From the NCBI RefSeq assembly GCF_001667015.1, contig NZ_LZIS01000181.1, positions 62,001-126,000 of the forward strand: 64,000 nt of DNA. The letters are read 5' to 3'. Below, piece after piece: positions 26,588 through 34,514 of the stretch (positions are counted from its first letter, which is position 1; every line of letters begins with the position of its first letter). Made by a program: the position numbers and the translations under genes. This DNA is from Mycobacterium sp. E3198 (GTDB taxonomy: Bacteria; Actinomycetota; Actinomycetes; Mycobacteriales; Mycobacteriaceae). The notes below the pieces were generated by a model, which worked only from the letters and a program-made list of their open reading frames with translations, searched no databases and had not been told where the DNA came from.

Positions 26588-26601
26588 ATCAACTACTTGC
26601 G
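26588..26601. promoter_or_regulatory. Degenerate CAAGnnCTTG operator
   Basis: ATCAACTACTTGCG differs at three positions from the perfect palindrome ATCAAGTACTTGAT at 30863-30876. It lies between the aldehyde dehydrogenase and first Rieske oxygenase starts, overlapping a plausible -35 region ahead of a TATACG -10 at 26618-26623. Confidence 0.4.
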
Positions 26602-26633
26602 ATTGTGAGGTAGAGCATATACGGTCGGCAGAC

Positions 26634-27899
26634 ATGGCCCGCTTCCCCAAGCCGCCCGAAGGCAGCTGGACACAGCATTATCCCGAGCTAGGTACCGGGC
26701 CGGTGTCCTACGAGGATTGCGTCAGCCCACAAGTCTACGAGCTTGAGCGCGCCGCGATATTCAAGCGCGCGTGGCTGAATGTGGGCCGCGTGGAAAGCCT
26801 TTCGCGCAAGGGGAGCTACTTCACCAAGGAACTGAAGGTCGCCAACACCTCGATCATCCTGGTCCGCAACGCCGCGGGCGACATCAACGCGTTTCACAAT
26901 ATCTGTCGGCATCGGGGCAACAAGCTGGTCTGGAACGACATGCCCCTGGAAGAGACCAGCGGCGTGTGCCGGCAATTCACCTGCAAGTACCACGCGTGGC
27001 GGTACGACCTGGACGGCAAGCTCACCTATGTGCAGCAGGAGGGCGAATTCTTCGACCTCGACAAGGACCGCTACGGGCTGGTGCCGGTGCACTGCGACGT
27101 GTGGGAGGGGTTCATTTTCGTCAACTTCGCCGCGCGGCCCGAGCAGTCGCTGCGGGAGTTCCTCGGACCCATGATCACCGATCTGGAGGGCTATCCGTTC
27201 GATCGGATGACCTCACGGTGGTGCTATCGCTCCGAGGTGCGGGCGAATTGGAAGCTCTACATGGACGCCTTCCAGGAGTTCTATCACGCACCGGTGTTGC
27301 ACGCGAGCCAGTCACCCAGCAAGTACTCGAAGGCCGCGGCGGAGGCCGGTTTCGAGGCGCCGCACTACCGCATCGACGGCCCGCACCGATTGGTCAGCAC
27401 GTCTGGTGTGCGGGCCTGGGAAATGGATCCCGACATGCGCAAGCCCATCGAGGACATCTGCCAAAGCGGGCTGTTCGGGCCTTGGGACAAGCCCGACCTC
27501 GGCGAGATGCCGCGGGGCATCAACCCGGCCAGGTGTGACCCGTGGGGACTGGACTCGTTTCAGCTGTTCCCCAATTTCGTCATCCTGTTCTGGGGCCAGG
27601 GCTGGTATCTGACCTACCACTACTGGCCGACGTCGTACAACTCCCACGTGTTCGAGGGAACCCTGTATTTCCCGGCGCCGCGCACCCCCCGCGAACGCGT
27701 GGCCCAGGAACTCGCGGCGGTGACGTTCAAGGAGTACGGGCTGCAGGATGCCAACACGCTGGAAGCCACCCAGTCCATGATCGAGTCGGGTGCGGTGCGC
27801 GAATTCCTGCTCAACGATCAGGAGATCCTGCTGCGCCACCTCCACAAGGAGACCGCCTCCTGGATCGCCGACTACCAGGGCAGCGGCGTGGGGGTGTAG
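26634..27899 (+). CDS. Rieske non-heme iron ring-hydroxylating oxygenase alpha subunit, copy A
   Basis: A 421-residue oxygenase component. The Rieske [2Fe-2S] ligands are Cys91-His93 (CRHRG) and Cys117-His120 (CKYHAW). The mononuclear iron site is NWKLYMDAFQEFYHAPVLH, with His218 and His223 and bridging Asp211. Such enzymes dihydroxylate or monohydroxylate ring substrates using electrons delivered by a ferredoxin. It is closely similar end to end to copy B at 32038. No canonical beta subunit follows; instead a roughly 110-residue companion starts two bases after its stop. Substrate unknown: aromatic or steroid. Confidence 0.9.
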   Translation: MARFPKPPEGSWTQHYPELGTGPVSYEDCVSPQVYELERAAIFKRAWLNVGRVESLSRKGSYFTKELKVANTSIILVRNAAGDINAFHNICRHRGNKLVWNDMPLEETSGVCRQFTCKYHAWRYDLDGKLTYVQQEGEFFDLDKDRYGLVPVHCDVWEGFIFVNFAARPEQSLREFLGPMITDLEGYPFDRMTSRWCYRSEVRANWKLYMDAFQEFYHAPVLHASQSPSKYSKAAAEAGFEAPHYRIDGPHRLVSTSGVRAWEMDPDMRKPIEDICQSGLFGPWDKPDLGEMPRGINPARCDPWGLDSFQLFPNFVILFWGQGWYLTYHYWPTSYNSHVFEGTLYFPAPRTPRERVAQELAAVTFKEYGLQDANTLEATQSMIESGAVREFLLNDQEILLRHLHKETASWIADYQGSGVGV

Positions 27900-27901
27900 G
27901 C

Positions 27902-28231
27902 GTGACCGCCAAGCTGCCAACGGAATTCGCCGACCTGGAGCCATTCGCCGAATGGTGCCTTCAGACCGAGCCGGAGCGCTATCGCAAGAGGCTGAACAGC
28001 TCGATGGCCGCGATGCAAGCGTTCTACGAAGCGATCACGCCGCGGGCCGAAGAAGCGATCGCTTACTGCGACAAGTTCCCGCTCGACGACCTTCCCGAGG
28101 ACGTCACGAACCTGATGCACCTGCTGTATTCGATGATCATGGTGTCCTTCCCCGTCGAGTGCTGGAAGCAGCCGCGGGTTCCCGACTCAGGCGCCTCCAG
28201 CCTGGACTGCGTCTCCGAACCGGTCCCGTGA
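27902..28231 (+). CDS. Small companion protein of Rieske oxygenase A
   Basis: A 109-residue soluble protein of no family I recognise. It starts with GTG two bases after the Rieske stop, and its last four bases overlap the amidohydrolase start (GTGA). It shares with the 33304 protein the blocks CDKF.LDD.PEDVTNLMHLLYS-type, FAEWCLQTEPER-type, and an AYCDKF motif, so the two are paralogues. Its position directly behind an oxygenase alpha subunit, taking the place of the usual beta subunit of about 160 residues, suggests an accessory or structural subunit. That role is inference. Confidence 0.75.
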   Translation: MTAKLPTEFADLEPFAEWCLQTEPERYRKRLNSSMAAMQAFYEAITPRAEEAIAYCDKFPLDDLPEDVTNLMHLLYSMIMVSFPVECWKQPRVPDSGASSLDCVSEPVP

Positions 28232-29487
28232 CCACCGTCCTGCGGGCCTCGCGCTGGGCGGACGTCGACGCCGGCCAGGTCCGCTCACCGGCCGTCCTGA
28301 TCATCGAGGGCGACCGCATCGGCGCGGTCAATCCCGTTGAGCCCCTGCCGGATTCGGCGACAGAACTCGATCTCGGCGACGTCACCCTGCTGCCCGGCCT
28401 GATGGACATGGAGCTCAACCTGCTCATCGGCGGCCCCGGTGGGCCAGAGGGCCTGCCCAACCCCATGCACGGCGTGCAGGACGACCCGGCATACCGCACC
28501 CTGCGCGGCGCCGTGAACGCGCGCACCACCCTGGACGCCGGCTTCACCACCGTGCGCAACCTCGGCCTGATGGTCAAGACCGGCGGCTACCTGCTCGACG
28601 TAGCGCTGCAGCGCGCGATCGACCAGGGATGGCACGCCGGTCCCCGGATCGTCCCGGCCGGCCACGCCGTGACGCCCTACGGCGGGCACCTGGACCCGAC
28701 GGTCTTCCAACGCCTGGCGCCGGGCATCATGCCGCTGAGCGTGGCCGAGGGCATCGCCAACGGGGTGCCCGACGTCCGCGCGTGCGTGCGCTACCAGATC
28801 CGCCACGGCGCCAAGCTGATCAAGGTCTCGGCCTCGGGTGGCGTGATGTCCCACAGCACCGCGCCCGGCGCCCAGCAGTATTCGGACGAGGAGTTCGCCG
28901 CGATCGCCGACGAGGCGCACCGCGCCGGAGTCCGCGTCGCCGCACATGCGGTGGGCGACAGTGCGATCCGCGCCTGCATCAGGGCGGGTATCGACTGCAT
29001 CGAACACGGCTTTTTGGCCACCGACGAGACGATCCAGATGATGGTCGACCATGGCACCTTCCTGGTGTCGACGACCTATTTGACCGATGCGTTGGCCGTG
29101 GACCGGATCGCCCCGGAGTTGCGCAAGAAGGCCGAGGAGGTATTTCCGCGCGCGAAGTCGATGCTGCCCAAGGCGATTGCCGCCGGTGTGCGCATCGCGT
29201 GCGGCACGGACGCGCCCGCTATCCCGCATGGCCAGAACGCCAAGGAGCTGTGCGCACTTGTGGAACGGGGCATGACTCCCATGCAGGCGATCCGCGCGGC
29301 GACGGTGATCGGCGCCGAGCTGATCGAGGCCGATCACGAGTTGGGCCGCCTCGCGCCCGGCTATCTCGCAGATGTCATCGCGGTCCCGGGAGATCCCTCC
29401 CGCGACATCGCGACCACCCTCGACGTGCAGTTCGTGATGAAGGGCGGCCGCGTCCACCGTTCGAGGGACGCAGATGGAACTCACTGA
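28228..29487 (+). CDS. Amidohydrolase-superfamily protein with altered metal motif
   Basis: A 419-residue protein of the imidazolonepropionase/carboxypeptidase-like branch of amidohydrolases. Most of the TIM-barrel metal site is present: Lys199 (KLIKVSASGG, possibly carboxylated), His240 (AAHAVGD), His260 (IEHGF) and Asp328 (GTDAP). However the beta-1 HxH motif, normally LPGLIDMHVHL, reads LPGLMDMELNL, so both histidines are replaced by Glu62 and Asn64. It may be a mononuclear or non-catalytic variant. The GTG start overlaps the companion gene by four bases. It is followed by a MarR gene overlapping by 14 bases. Confidence 0.82.
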   Translation: MTTVLRASRWADVDAGQVRSPAVLIIEGDRIGAVNPVEPLPDSATELDLGDVTLLPGLMDMELNLLIGGPGGPEGLPNPMHGVQDDPAYRTLRGAVNARTTLDAGFTTVRNLGLMVKTGGYLLDVALQRAIDQGWHAGPRIVPAGHAVTPYGGHLDPTVFQRLAPGIMPLSVAEGIANGVPDVRACVRYQIRHGAKLIKVSASGGVMSHSTAPGAQQYSDEEFAAIADEAHRAGVRVAAHAVGDSAIRACIRAGIDCIEHGFLATDETIQMMVDHGTFLVSTTYLTDALAVDRIAPELRKKAEEVFPRAKSMLPKAIAAGVRIACGTDAPAIPHGQNAKELCALVERGMTPMQAIRAATVIGAELIEADHELGRLAPGYLADVIAVPGDPSRDIATTLDVQFVMKGGRVHRSRDADGTH

Positions 29488-29926
29488 CAACATCCTCTGG
29501 CTGCTCAAGCAGGCGTTTCATTTCTCGCTGACGACCGTGAACGAGGCGATCAGCGGCCACGGCGTGACGACCGCTCAGATCGGCCTGATGCGTCAGCTCG
29601 CCAACGAACCCGGCCTGTCCGGCGCCGAGCTGGCCCGGCGGCTGTTGATCAGCCCGCAGGGCGTCCAGCTCGCCGCGGCCGCGCTGGAGCGCCGCGGCCT
29701 GGTGGAGCGCAAGCAGGATCCGCAGCATGGGCGAATCATGCAGTCATACCTCACCGACGAGGGACGCGCGGTGACCGCGGCGGTCCTCACCGACGCGCTG
29801 GCCGCCCACGAGAGCGTGTTCGGGGTGCTCACCGCCGACGAGCAGCAACTGCTGCACGACCTGCTGGCCCGCGTCGTCGAAAAAGGCACGGGCCACGCGT
29901 TGTTCACCGATCGCGCCGAGGACTAG
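29474..29926 (+). CDS. MarR-family regulator
   Basis: A 150-residue winged-helix regulator: ISGHGVTTAQIGLMRQLANEPGLSGAELARRLLISPQGVQLAAAALERRGLVERKQDPQHGRIMQSYLTDEG covers the recognition helix and wing. MarR proteins commonly respond to phenolic or aromatic ligands. It is the last gene of the Rieske A operon, starting inside the amidohydrolase gene. It is therefore the local candidate for binding the CAAGTACTTG palindromes of this island. Confidence 0.87.
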   Translation: MELTDNILWLLKQAFHFSLTTVNEAISGHGVTTAQIGLMRQLANEPGLSGAELARRLLISPQGVQLAAAALERRGLVERKQDPQHGRIMQSYLTDEGRAVTAAVLTDALAAHESVFGVLTADEQQLLHDLLARVVEKGTGHALFTDRAED

Positions 29927-29944
29927 GGCACCCGCCCGCTTCGA

Positions 29945-30730
29945 TCATTCGACGAGGTCGTCGGGTGGCGGCCGGATGCCGTCGTCGCTGACGCCGGGCA
30001 GCAGGCCCGTGAAGACGGGGAGCAGCGCTGTCGGGTCCCCCCGCCAGGGCAGCGCCGACAGTTGCCGGAGGCTGCGTCGCCCGCCGAGGGCGCGTAAGGC
30101 CTCGAAATCCGAGATTTCCAGGGAGATTTCGGCTGGCCCGGTGGCCGGGTCGCCGAGCTGCACGGGTCCCAGCGTGGGGGTGATCAACCGGAGCGACGGC
30201 AGCCCCGCTTGCCGGATGAACTCGTCGCCCGTCGTCGTCACGAAACCCAGCGCGGCCTGATACGCGAGATCGCCCGTGCGGGAACCCGGTTCACCCAGCG
30301 CGCCGCGAATGTCGTGCTCGTGGGTGAGCGCGTCGAAGACCAGCTGGCAGGCGGACGGTTGGGGGGCCAGCGCGAGCGTCGCCGTCACCATTTCCATCAG
30401 CTGCCCCCAGCGTTCGAGCAATTCGTCGACGGGATAGCCGCCGAGGCGGTCGACCTGCGCCCGGGTCCAGGCGTCGGCGCCCTTCCTCTCCACGTTGACC
30501 GACACGACGTCCTGGGCGACCCCGGTGAGGTGGGCAACCGTCTGGCGGACAGTCCAGGCGGGACACGCCGGCACCGAAAGTTCGGCGACCTCAGCGCGAC
30601 CGCGGATCAGCGCGTCGACGCGCCGGTTGACGAGGCGGTAGGCGGCCGCGGCGTCGGAGGTCGGCAGCAGTCGGGGCGGTCGGCTGGGGCGGGCCGGCGC
30701 TGACTCATCACAAAACTCGTTGCCCGGCAT
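29945..30730 (-). CDS. Maleylpyruvate isomerase-family mycothiol-dependent protein
   Basis: A 261-residue protein with an N-terminal MDMPI/DinB-like four-helix domain (metal-ligand candidates in RQTVAHLTG and FDALTHEHDIRGAL) and a C-terminal beta-rich domain, the layout of mycothiol-dependent maleylpyruvate isomerases. These isomerise ring-cleavage products of aromatic acids such as gentisate. Many mycobacterial members have no known substrate. It is convergent with the MarR gene, and divergent from the ferredoxin gene across the palindrome-bearing promoter, so it may belong to the same regulon. The start at 30730 is not certain. Confidence 0.74.
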   Translation of the reverse strand: MPGNEFCDESAPARPSRPPRLLPTSDAAAAYRLVNRRVDALIRGRAEVAELSVPACPAWTVRQTVAHLTGVAQDVVSVNVERKGADAWTRAQVDRLGGYPVDELLERWGQLMEMVTATLALAPQPSACQLVFDALTHEHDIRGALGEPGSRTGDLAYQAALGFVTTTGDEFIRQAGLPSLRLITPTLGPVQLGDPATGPAEISLEISDFEALRALGGRRSLRQLSALPWRGDPTALLPVFTGLLPGVSDDGIRPPPDDLVE

Positions 30731-30862
30731 CTGATTTGGCCTCTCGTTCGGCGGCGGTGTCCTGGAGAGGGACCGTACACCAAAGTTAAGAAAAATAAGA
30801 GATAATTAAGGTAACACTAAGACCGCCGAATGGTCGACACGCGGCCGCGCCCGTGGCGGCGT

Positions 30863-30896
30863 ATCAAGTACTTGATGACAATGACAAGTACTTGAT
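30863..30896. promoter_or_regulatory. Two CAAGTACTTG palindromes, KstR2-type operator
   Basis: ATCAAGTACTTGAT (30863-30876) is a perfect 14-bp palindrome, and GACAAGTACTTGAT (30883-30896) repeats it exactly 20 bases later. The first fits the KstR2 consensus AnCAAGnnCTTGnT as I remember it. The second copy runs into a -10-like TAATCT (30896-30901), so a transcript could begin at or near the ferredoxin ATG. Bound repressor would cover the promoter. Confidence 0.78.
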
Positions 30897-30908
30897 AATC
30901 TCGCCGGG

Positions 30909-31241
30909 ATGGGAAAACCGAGTGCGGGTGGCGACGTCGACACGGCGACGGACACCGAGGGCGCGACGACGGAGAAGGTGACGATTCGTCTCGACCGGCG
31001 GACCACCACCGTTGCCTATCGGGATGGCGACACACTGCTGGAAACCGCCCGCGCGGCGGGCCTGGCGGCGCCGTCGTCGTGCGAAGCCGGCAACTGCGGA
31101 ACGTGTATGGCCAAGCTGACCGAGGGCGGCGCCCGGATGATCAACAACGACGCGCTTACCGAGGACGAGGTCGCCGAGGGCTGGGTGCTGACGTGCCAGT
31201 CGCTGCCGACCAGCCACTCGGTCACGGTGGTCTACGAGTGA
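30909..31241 (+). CDS. Plant-type [2Fe-2S] ferredoxin
   Basis: A 110-residue ferredoxin with cysteines 58, 63, 66 and 96 in the CxxxxCxxC-x29-C pattern. An extra hydrophilic N-terminus of about 22 residues precedes the fold. It likely carries electrons to one or both adjacent Rieske oxygenases. It is the first gene of an operon with the SDR, oxygenase B, companion and TauD genes, and sits directly behind the double operator. No ferredoxin reductase is in this operon; the one at 6-1217 is a possible donor. Confidence 0.9.
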   Translation: MGKPSAGGDVDTATDTEGATTEKVTIRLDRRTTTVAYRDGDTLLETARAAGLAAPSSCEAGNCGTCMAKLTEGGARMINNDALTEDEVAEGWVLTCQSLPTSHSVTVVYE

Positions 31242-31269
31242 CAGGACGGTCAAAGGTGAGGCGCACGCG

Positions 31270-32013
31270 ATGACACGGGTGGCGGTGGTGACCGGTGGCG
31301 CATCGGGCATGGGGGAGGCGACCTGCCACGAACTGGGCCGGCGCGGGCACAAGGTGGCCGTGCTCGACGTCAACGGTGAAGCGGCGCAGCGGGTTTGCGA
31401 GGAGCTCCGCGCCGACGGGGTGGAGGCGCTGGGTGTGGTTGCCGACGTCACCAACCGCCCGGCGGTGGAGGAGGCGTTCGCCAAGGTGCGCAGCGAGCTG
31501 GGGCCGGTGACCATCCTGGTGACGAGCGCAGGGATGGTGGGCTTCGCACCCTTCATCGACATCACGCCCGAGTCCTGGGCGCGCATCATCGACGTGAACC
31601 TGACCGGCACGTTCCATTGCTGCCAGGTCGCCCTGCGGGACATGCTTGCCGCGAACTGGGGCCGCATCGTGATGATTTCGTCGTCCAGCGCCCAGCGCGG
31701 CTCCCCCCGCATGGCGCATTACGCGGCTTCCAAGGGCGCGGTGATCACCCTCACCAAATCGCTGGCGCGCGAATACGCCCCGCTGGGCATCACCGTCAAC
31801 AACATTCCCCCGTCGGGCATCGAGACGCCGATGCAACAGCAGTCGCAGGCGCACGGCCATGTCAGATCCAATGAAGAGATCGCCAACCAGATTCCCGTGG
31901 GCCACCTCGGCACCGGCGACGACATCGCGGCGGCGGTCGGCTTCTTGTGTTCGGAGGAGGCCGGCTTCATCACCGGCCAGGTGCTCGGCGTCAACGGCGG
32001 GGCCGTGATGTGA
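31270..32013 (+). CDS. Short-chain dehydrogenase/reductase
   Basis: A 247-residue SDR with an NAD(P)-binding TGGASGMG motif (8-15), catalytic Ser138-140 block, and Tyr151-Lys155 (YAASK). The NAG-type motif reads TSAG. It probably dehydrogenates a dihydrodiol or hydroxyl group formed by the neighbouring oxygenase. It is the second gene of the operon, 28 bases after the ferredoxin gene, and precedes oxygenase B by 24 bases. Confidence 0.92.
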   Translation: MTRVAVVTGGASGMGEATCHELGRRGHKVAVLDVNGEAAQRVCEELRADGVEALGVVADVTNRPAVEEAFAKVRSELGPVTILVTSAGMVGFAPFIDITPESWARIIDVNLTGTFHCCQVALRDMLAANWGRIVMISSSSAQRGSPRMAHYAASKGAVITLTKSLAREYAPLGITVNNIPPSGIETPMQQQSQAHGHVRSNEEIANQIPVGHLGTGDDIAAAVGFLCSEEAGFITGQVLGVNGGAVM

Positions 32014-32037
32014 GCGGACCGAGAAAGGCAGGTTCCG

Positions 32038-33300
32038 ATGGGTCGTTGGCCTAAGCCGGCGGAGGGCAGCTGGACCGAGCACCACCCGGAGCTCGGCACT
32101 GGGCCGATCTCCTTCCGGGACTCGACGTCGCCGGAGTTCTACGAGCTCGAGCGCGAGGCGATCTTCAAACGCGCCTGGCTCAACGTGGCCCGCGTCGAGG
32201 AGCTGCCGCGCGTGGGCAGCTACCTCACCAAGGAGATCGAGGCCGCGCGCGCGTCGATCATCCTGGTCAAGGGCAAAGACGAAATGATCCGGGCCTTTCA
32301 CAACGTCTGCCGTCACCGCGGTAACAAGTTGGTGTGGAACGACTTTCCACGCGAGGAGACCAAAGGCGTGTGCCGCCAGTTCACCTGCAAATACCACGGC
32401 TGGCGCTACGGCCTCGACGGGGCGCTGACCTACGTGCAGCAAGCGTCGGAGTTCTTCGACCTCGATACCGCCGACTACGGCCTGCGCCCGGTGCACTGCG
32501 ACGTGTGGAACGGCTTCGTCTTCGTCAACTTCGCGGAGCGGCCGCGGCAGAGCTTGCGCGAGTTCCTGGGCCCGATGATCACCGGGCTCGATGCCTACCC
32601 GTTCGGCAAGCTCACCGAGCGCTATGACTTCCTGGCGCACAACAACAGCAACTGGAAGATCTTCGCCGACGCGTTCCAGGAGTACTACCACGTGCCGTCG
32701 CTGCATCCCCAGCAGGTCCCCTCGGCGGTGCGCGACCCCAACGCCGGGTTCGAGTGCGCGCACTTCCAGATCGACGGCCCGCACCGGGCGGTCTCCACCG
32801 CGGGCACCCGCCGTTGGCTGATGGCACCGGAATACATGTATCCGATCGAACGAGCGACCCGCAGCGGACTTGTCGGGCCCTGGCGCACCCCGGACATCGG
32901 TGAGCTGCCCGCCGGGCTGAACCCGGGCGGCATCGAGCCATGGGGGATCAGCAATTTCCAGATCTTTCCCAACCTCGAGATCCTCATCTACGGCGGCTGG
33001 TACCTGCTGTACCGGTATTGGCCGACGTCGCACAACACGCACCGCTTCGAGGCCTACACCGCCTTCCACCCGGCGCGCACCGTGCGCGAGCGCATCGAGC
33101 ACGAGGTGGCCGCGGTGGTGCTCAAGGAGTTCGCCCTCCAGGACGCCGGCATGCTCGGTGGCACCCAGGCGGCGCTGGAAACCGGCGTCGTCGACGAATT
33201 CCCGCTGAGCGACCAGGAAATCCTGGTGCGGCATCTGCACAAAGAGGTCGTCGACTGGGTCGAGCAATATCAGCGCGAAGCGCAACCGGCGGGGGTGTAG
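32038..33300 (+). CDS. Rieske non-heme iron ring-hydroxylating oxygenase alpha subunit, copy B
   Basis: A 420-residue paralogue of copy A, opening with a nearly identical N-terminus (PKPAEGSWTEHHPELGTGP). The Rieske ligands (CRHRG and CKYHGW) and the mononuclear site (NWKIFADAFQEYYHVPSLH) are intact. The central and C-terminal thirds differ more from copy A, especially around the substrate pocket, so the two may act on different intermediates. It shares its operon with ferredoxin, SDR, a companion and a TauD-type enzyme. Confidence 0.9.
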   Translation: MGRWPKPAEGSWTEHHPELGTGPISFRDSTSPEFYELEREAIFKRAWLNVARVEELPRVGSYLTKEIEAARASIILVKGKDEMIRAFHNVCRHRGNKLVWNDFPREETKGVCRQFTCKYHGWRYGLDGALTYVQQASEFFDLDTADYGLRPVHCDVWNGFVFVNFAERPRQSLREFLGPMITGLDAYPFGKLTERYDFLAHNNSNWKIFADAFQEYYHVPSLHPQQVPSAVRDPNAGFECAHFQIDGPHRAVSTAGTRRWLMAPEYMYPIERATRSGLVGPWRTPDIGELPAGLNPGGIEPWGISNFQIFPNLEILIYGGWYLLYRYWPTSHNTHRFEAYTAFHPARTVRERIEHEVAAVVLKEFALQDAGMLGGTQAALETGVVDEFPLSDQEILVRHLHKEVVDWVEQYQREAQPAGV

Positions 33301-33303
33301 TCG

Positions 33304-33639
33304 ATGACCGAGGCCCTGTTGCCGAGTGCGTTCGCCGAACTGGAGCACTTCGCCCAAACCTGGTGCCTGGCAACGGAAGCCGAGCGATGGGATCAGCGGT
33401 TGGCCAGCGGCATGCCCGAGATGCGGGAGTTCTACAACGCCTTCTTCCCACGTCTGGAAGAGGCCATCGACTACTGCGACAAATTTTCCCTCGACGACAT
33501 CCCCGAGGACGCCACGCACCTGCTGCACCTCATCTACTCGTTGGTGATGGTCGCGATGGCGGTCGAAATCTTCGGTCAGCCCAAGCCCACCGACTCCGCC
33601 GACGCCGTCCTGGATCGCGTCGGCGAACCGGCGCCATGA
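33304..33639 (+). CDS. Small companion protein of Rieske oxygenase B
   Basis: A 111-residue paralogue of the 27902 protein. The shared pattern is AFAELEHFAQTWCLATEAER, then FPRLEEAIDYCDKFSLDDIP and THLLHLIYSLVMVAMAVE, suggesting a helical protein with a hydrophobic second half. The ATG at 33304 follows the oxygenase stop by three bases, and its stop overlaps a possible TauD start by four bases. I do not recognise the family. Its repeated linkage to an alpha subunit is the basis for calling it an accessory subunit. Confidence 0.76.
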   Translation: MTEALLPSAFAELEHFAQTWCLATEAERWDQRLASGMPEMREFYNAFFPRLEEAIDYCDKFSLDDIPEDATHLLHLIYSLVMVAMAVEIFGQPKPTDSADAVLDRVGEPAP

Positions 33640-33662
33640 CTTCCCTTCAGAAAGGACCGGCA

Positions 33663-34508
33663 ATGAGCGTGCTCACGGTCAACAAACTCACCTCGTCGGT
33701 GGGCGCCGAAGTTCTCGGCGCCGACGCCGACCGGCTCGCCACCGATGACCTGCTTGGGGACGCGGTGATGGAGGCTTTGGAAGACAACGGGGTGCTGGTG
33801 TTCCGGGGCCTGGGTCTGCAGCCCGAAGCGCAGGTGGAGTTCTGCCGCCGCCTCGGCGAGGTGGACCATTCCTCCGACGGCCACCATCCGGTGGCGGGCA
33901 TCTACCCGATCACGCTCGACACGTCGAAGAACTCGTCGGCGGCCTACCTGCGGGCGACGTTCGACTGGCACATCGACGGATGCACTCCGACCGGTGACGA
34001 ATGCCCGCAGAAGGCGACCCTGCTGTCGGCGGTCGCGGTCGCCGAGCGCGGCGGGGAGACGGAATTCGCGAATTCCTATGCGGCCTATGAGGAATTGACG
34101 GACGGGGAAAAGTTACGGCTGGGTTCGCTGCGAGTCGTGCACTCGCTGGAAGCCTCGCAACGCCGCGTCACGCCCGACCCCACGCCGGAGCAGGTGCAGC
34201 GCTGGCGGCAACGGCGCACGCACGAACACCCGCTGGTGTGGACGCACCGCAGTGGCCGCAAATCCCTTGTCCTGGGCGCTTCCGCTGACTACATCGTCGG
34301 CATGGACCTCGACGAGGGCCGCGCGCTACTGGCCGCGTTGCTGGATCGGGCCACCGGTCCGGAAAAGGTCTACCGGCACACCTGGTCGGTCGGTGACACC
34401 GTCATCTGGGACAACCGGGGCGTGTTGCACCGAGCGGCGCCCTATGACCCGGCCTCGTCGCGGGAGATGCTGCGCACGACCGTGCTGGGCGATGAACCGA
34501 TCGAGTAG
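33663..34508 (+). CDS. TauD/TfdA-family 2-oxoglutarate-dependent dioxygenase
   Basis: A 281-residue Fe(II)/2-oxoglutarate dioxygenase. The facial triad is His103-Asp105 (DWHIDG) and His256 (NRGVLHRAAP), with the oxoglutarate-binding Arg267 near the end. Relatives oxidise sulfonates, phenoxy acids or other small molecules. The ATG at 33663 follows an AAAGGA site; a second ATG at 33636, overlapping the companion stop, would add nine residues. It is the last gene of the ferredoxin operon and convergent with a small membrane protein gene six bases away. Confidence 0.88.
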   Translation: MSVLTVNKLTSSVGAEVLGADADRLATDDLLGDAVMEALEDNGVLVFRGLGLQPEAQVEFCRRLGEVDHSSDGHHPVAGIYPITLDTSKNSSAAYLRATFDWHIDGCTPTGDECPQKATLLSAVAVAERGGETEFANSYAAYEELTDGEKLRLGSLRVVHSLEASQRRVTPDPTPEQVQRWRQRRTHEHPLVWTHRSGRKSLVLGASADYIVGMDLDEGRALLAALLDRATGPEKVYRHTWSVGDTVIWDNRGVLHRAAPYDPASSREMLRTTVLGDEPIE

Positions 34509-34514
34509 CAGCAC

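Noticed and set aside
31222..33663. A long open antisense frame (813 codons) opposite the SDR-Rieske-companion genes
   Set aside because: It mirrors the codon structure of real genes on the plus strand, lacks any recognisable domain, and is rich in His, Arg and Gly, as expected for a GC-rich shadow.
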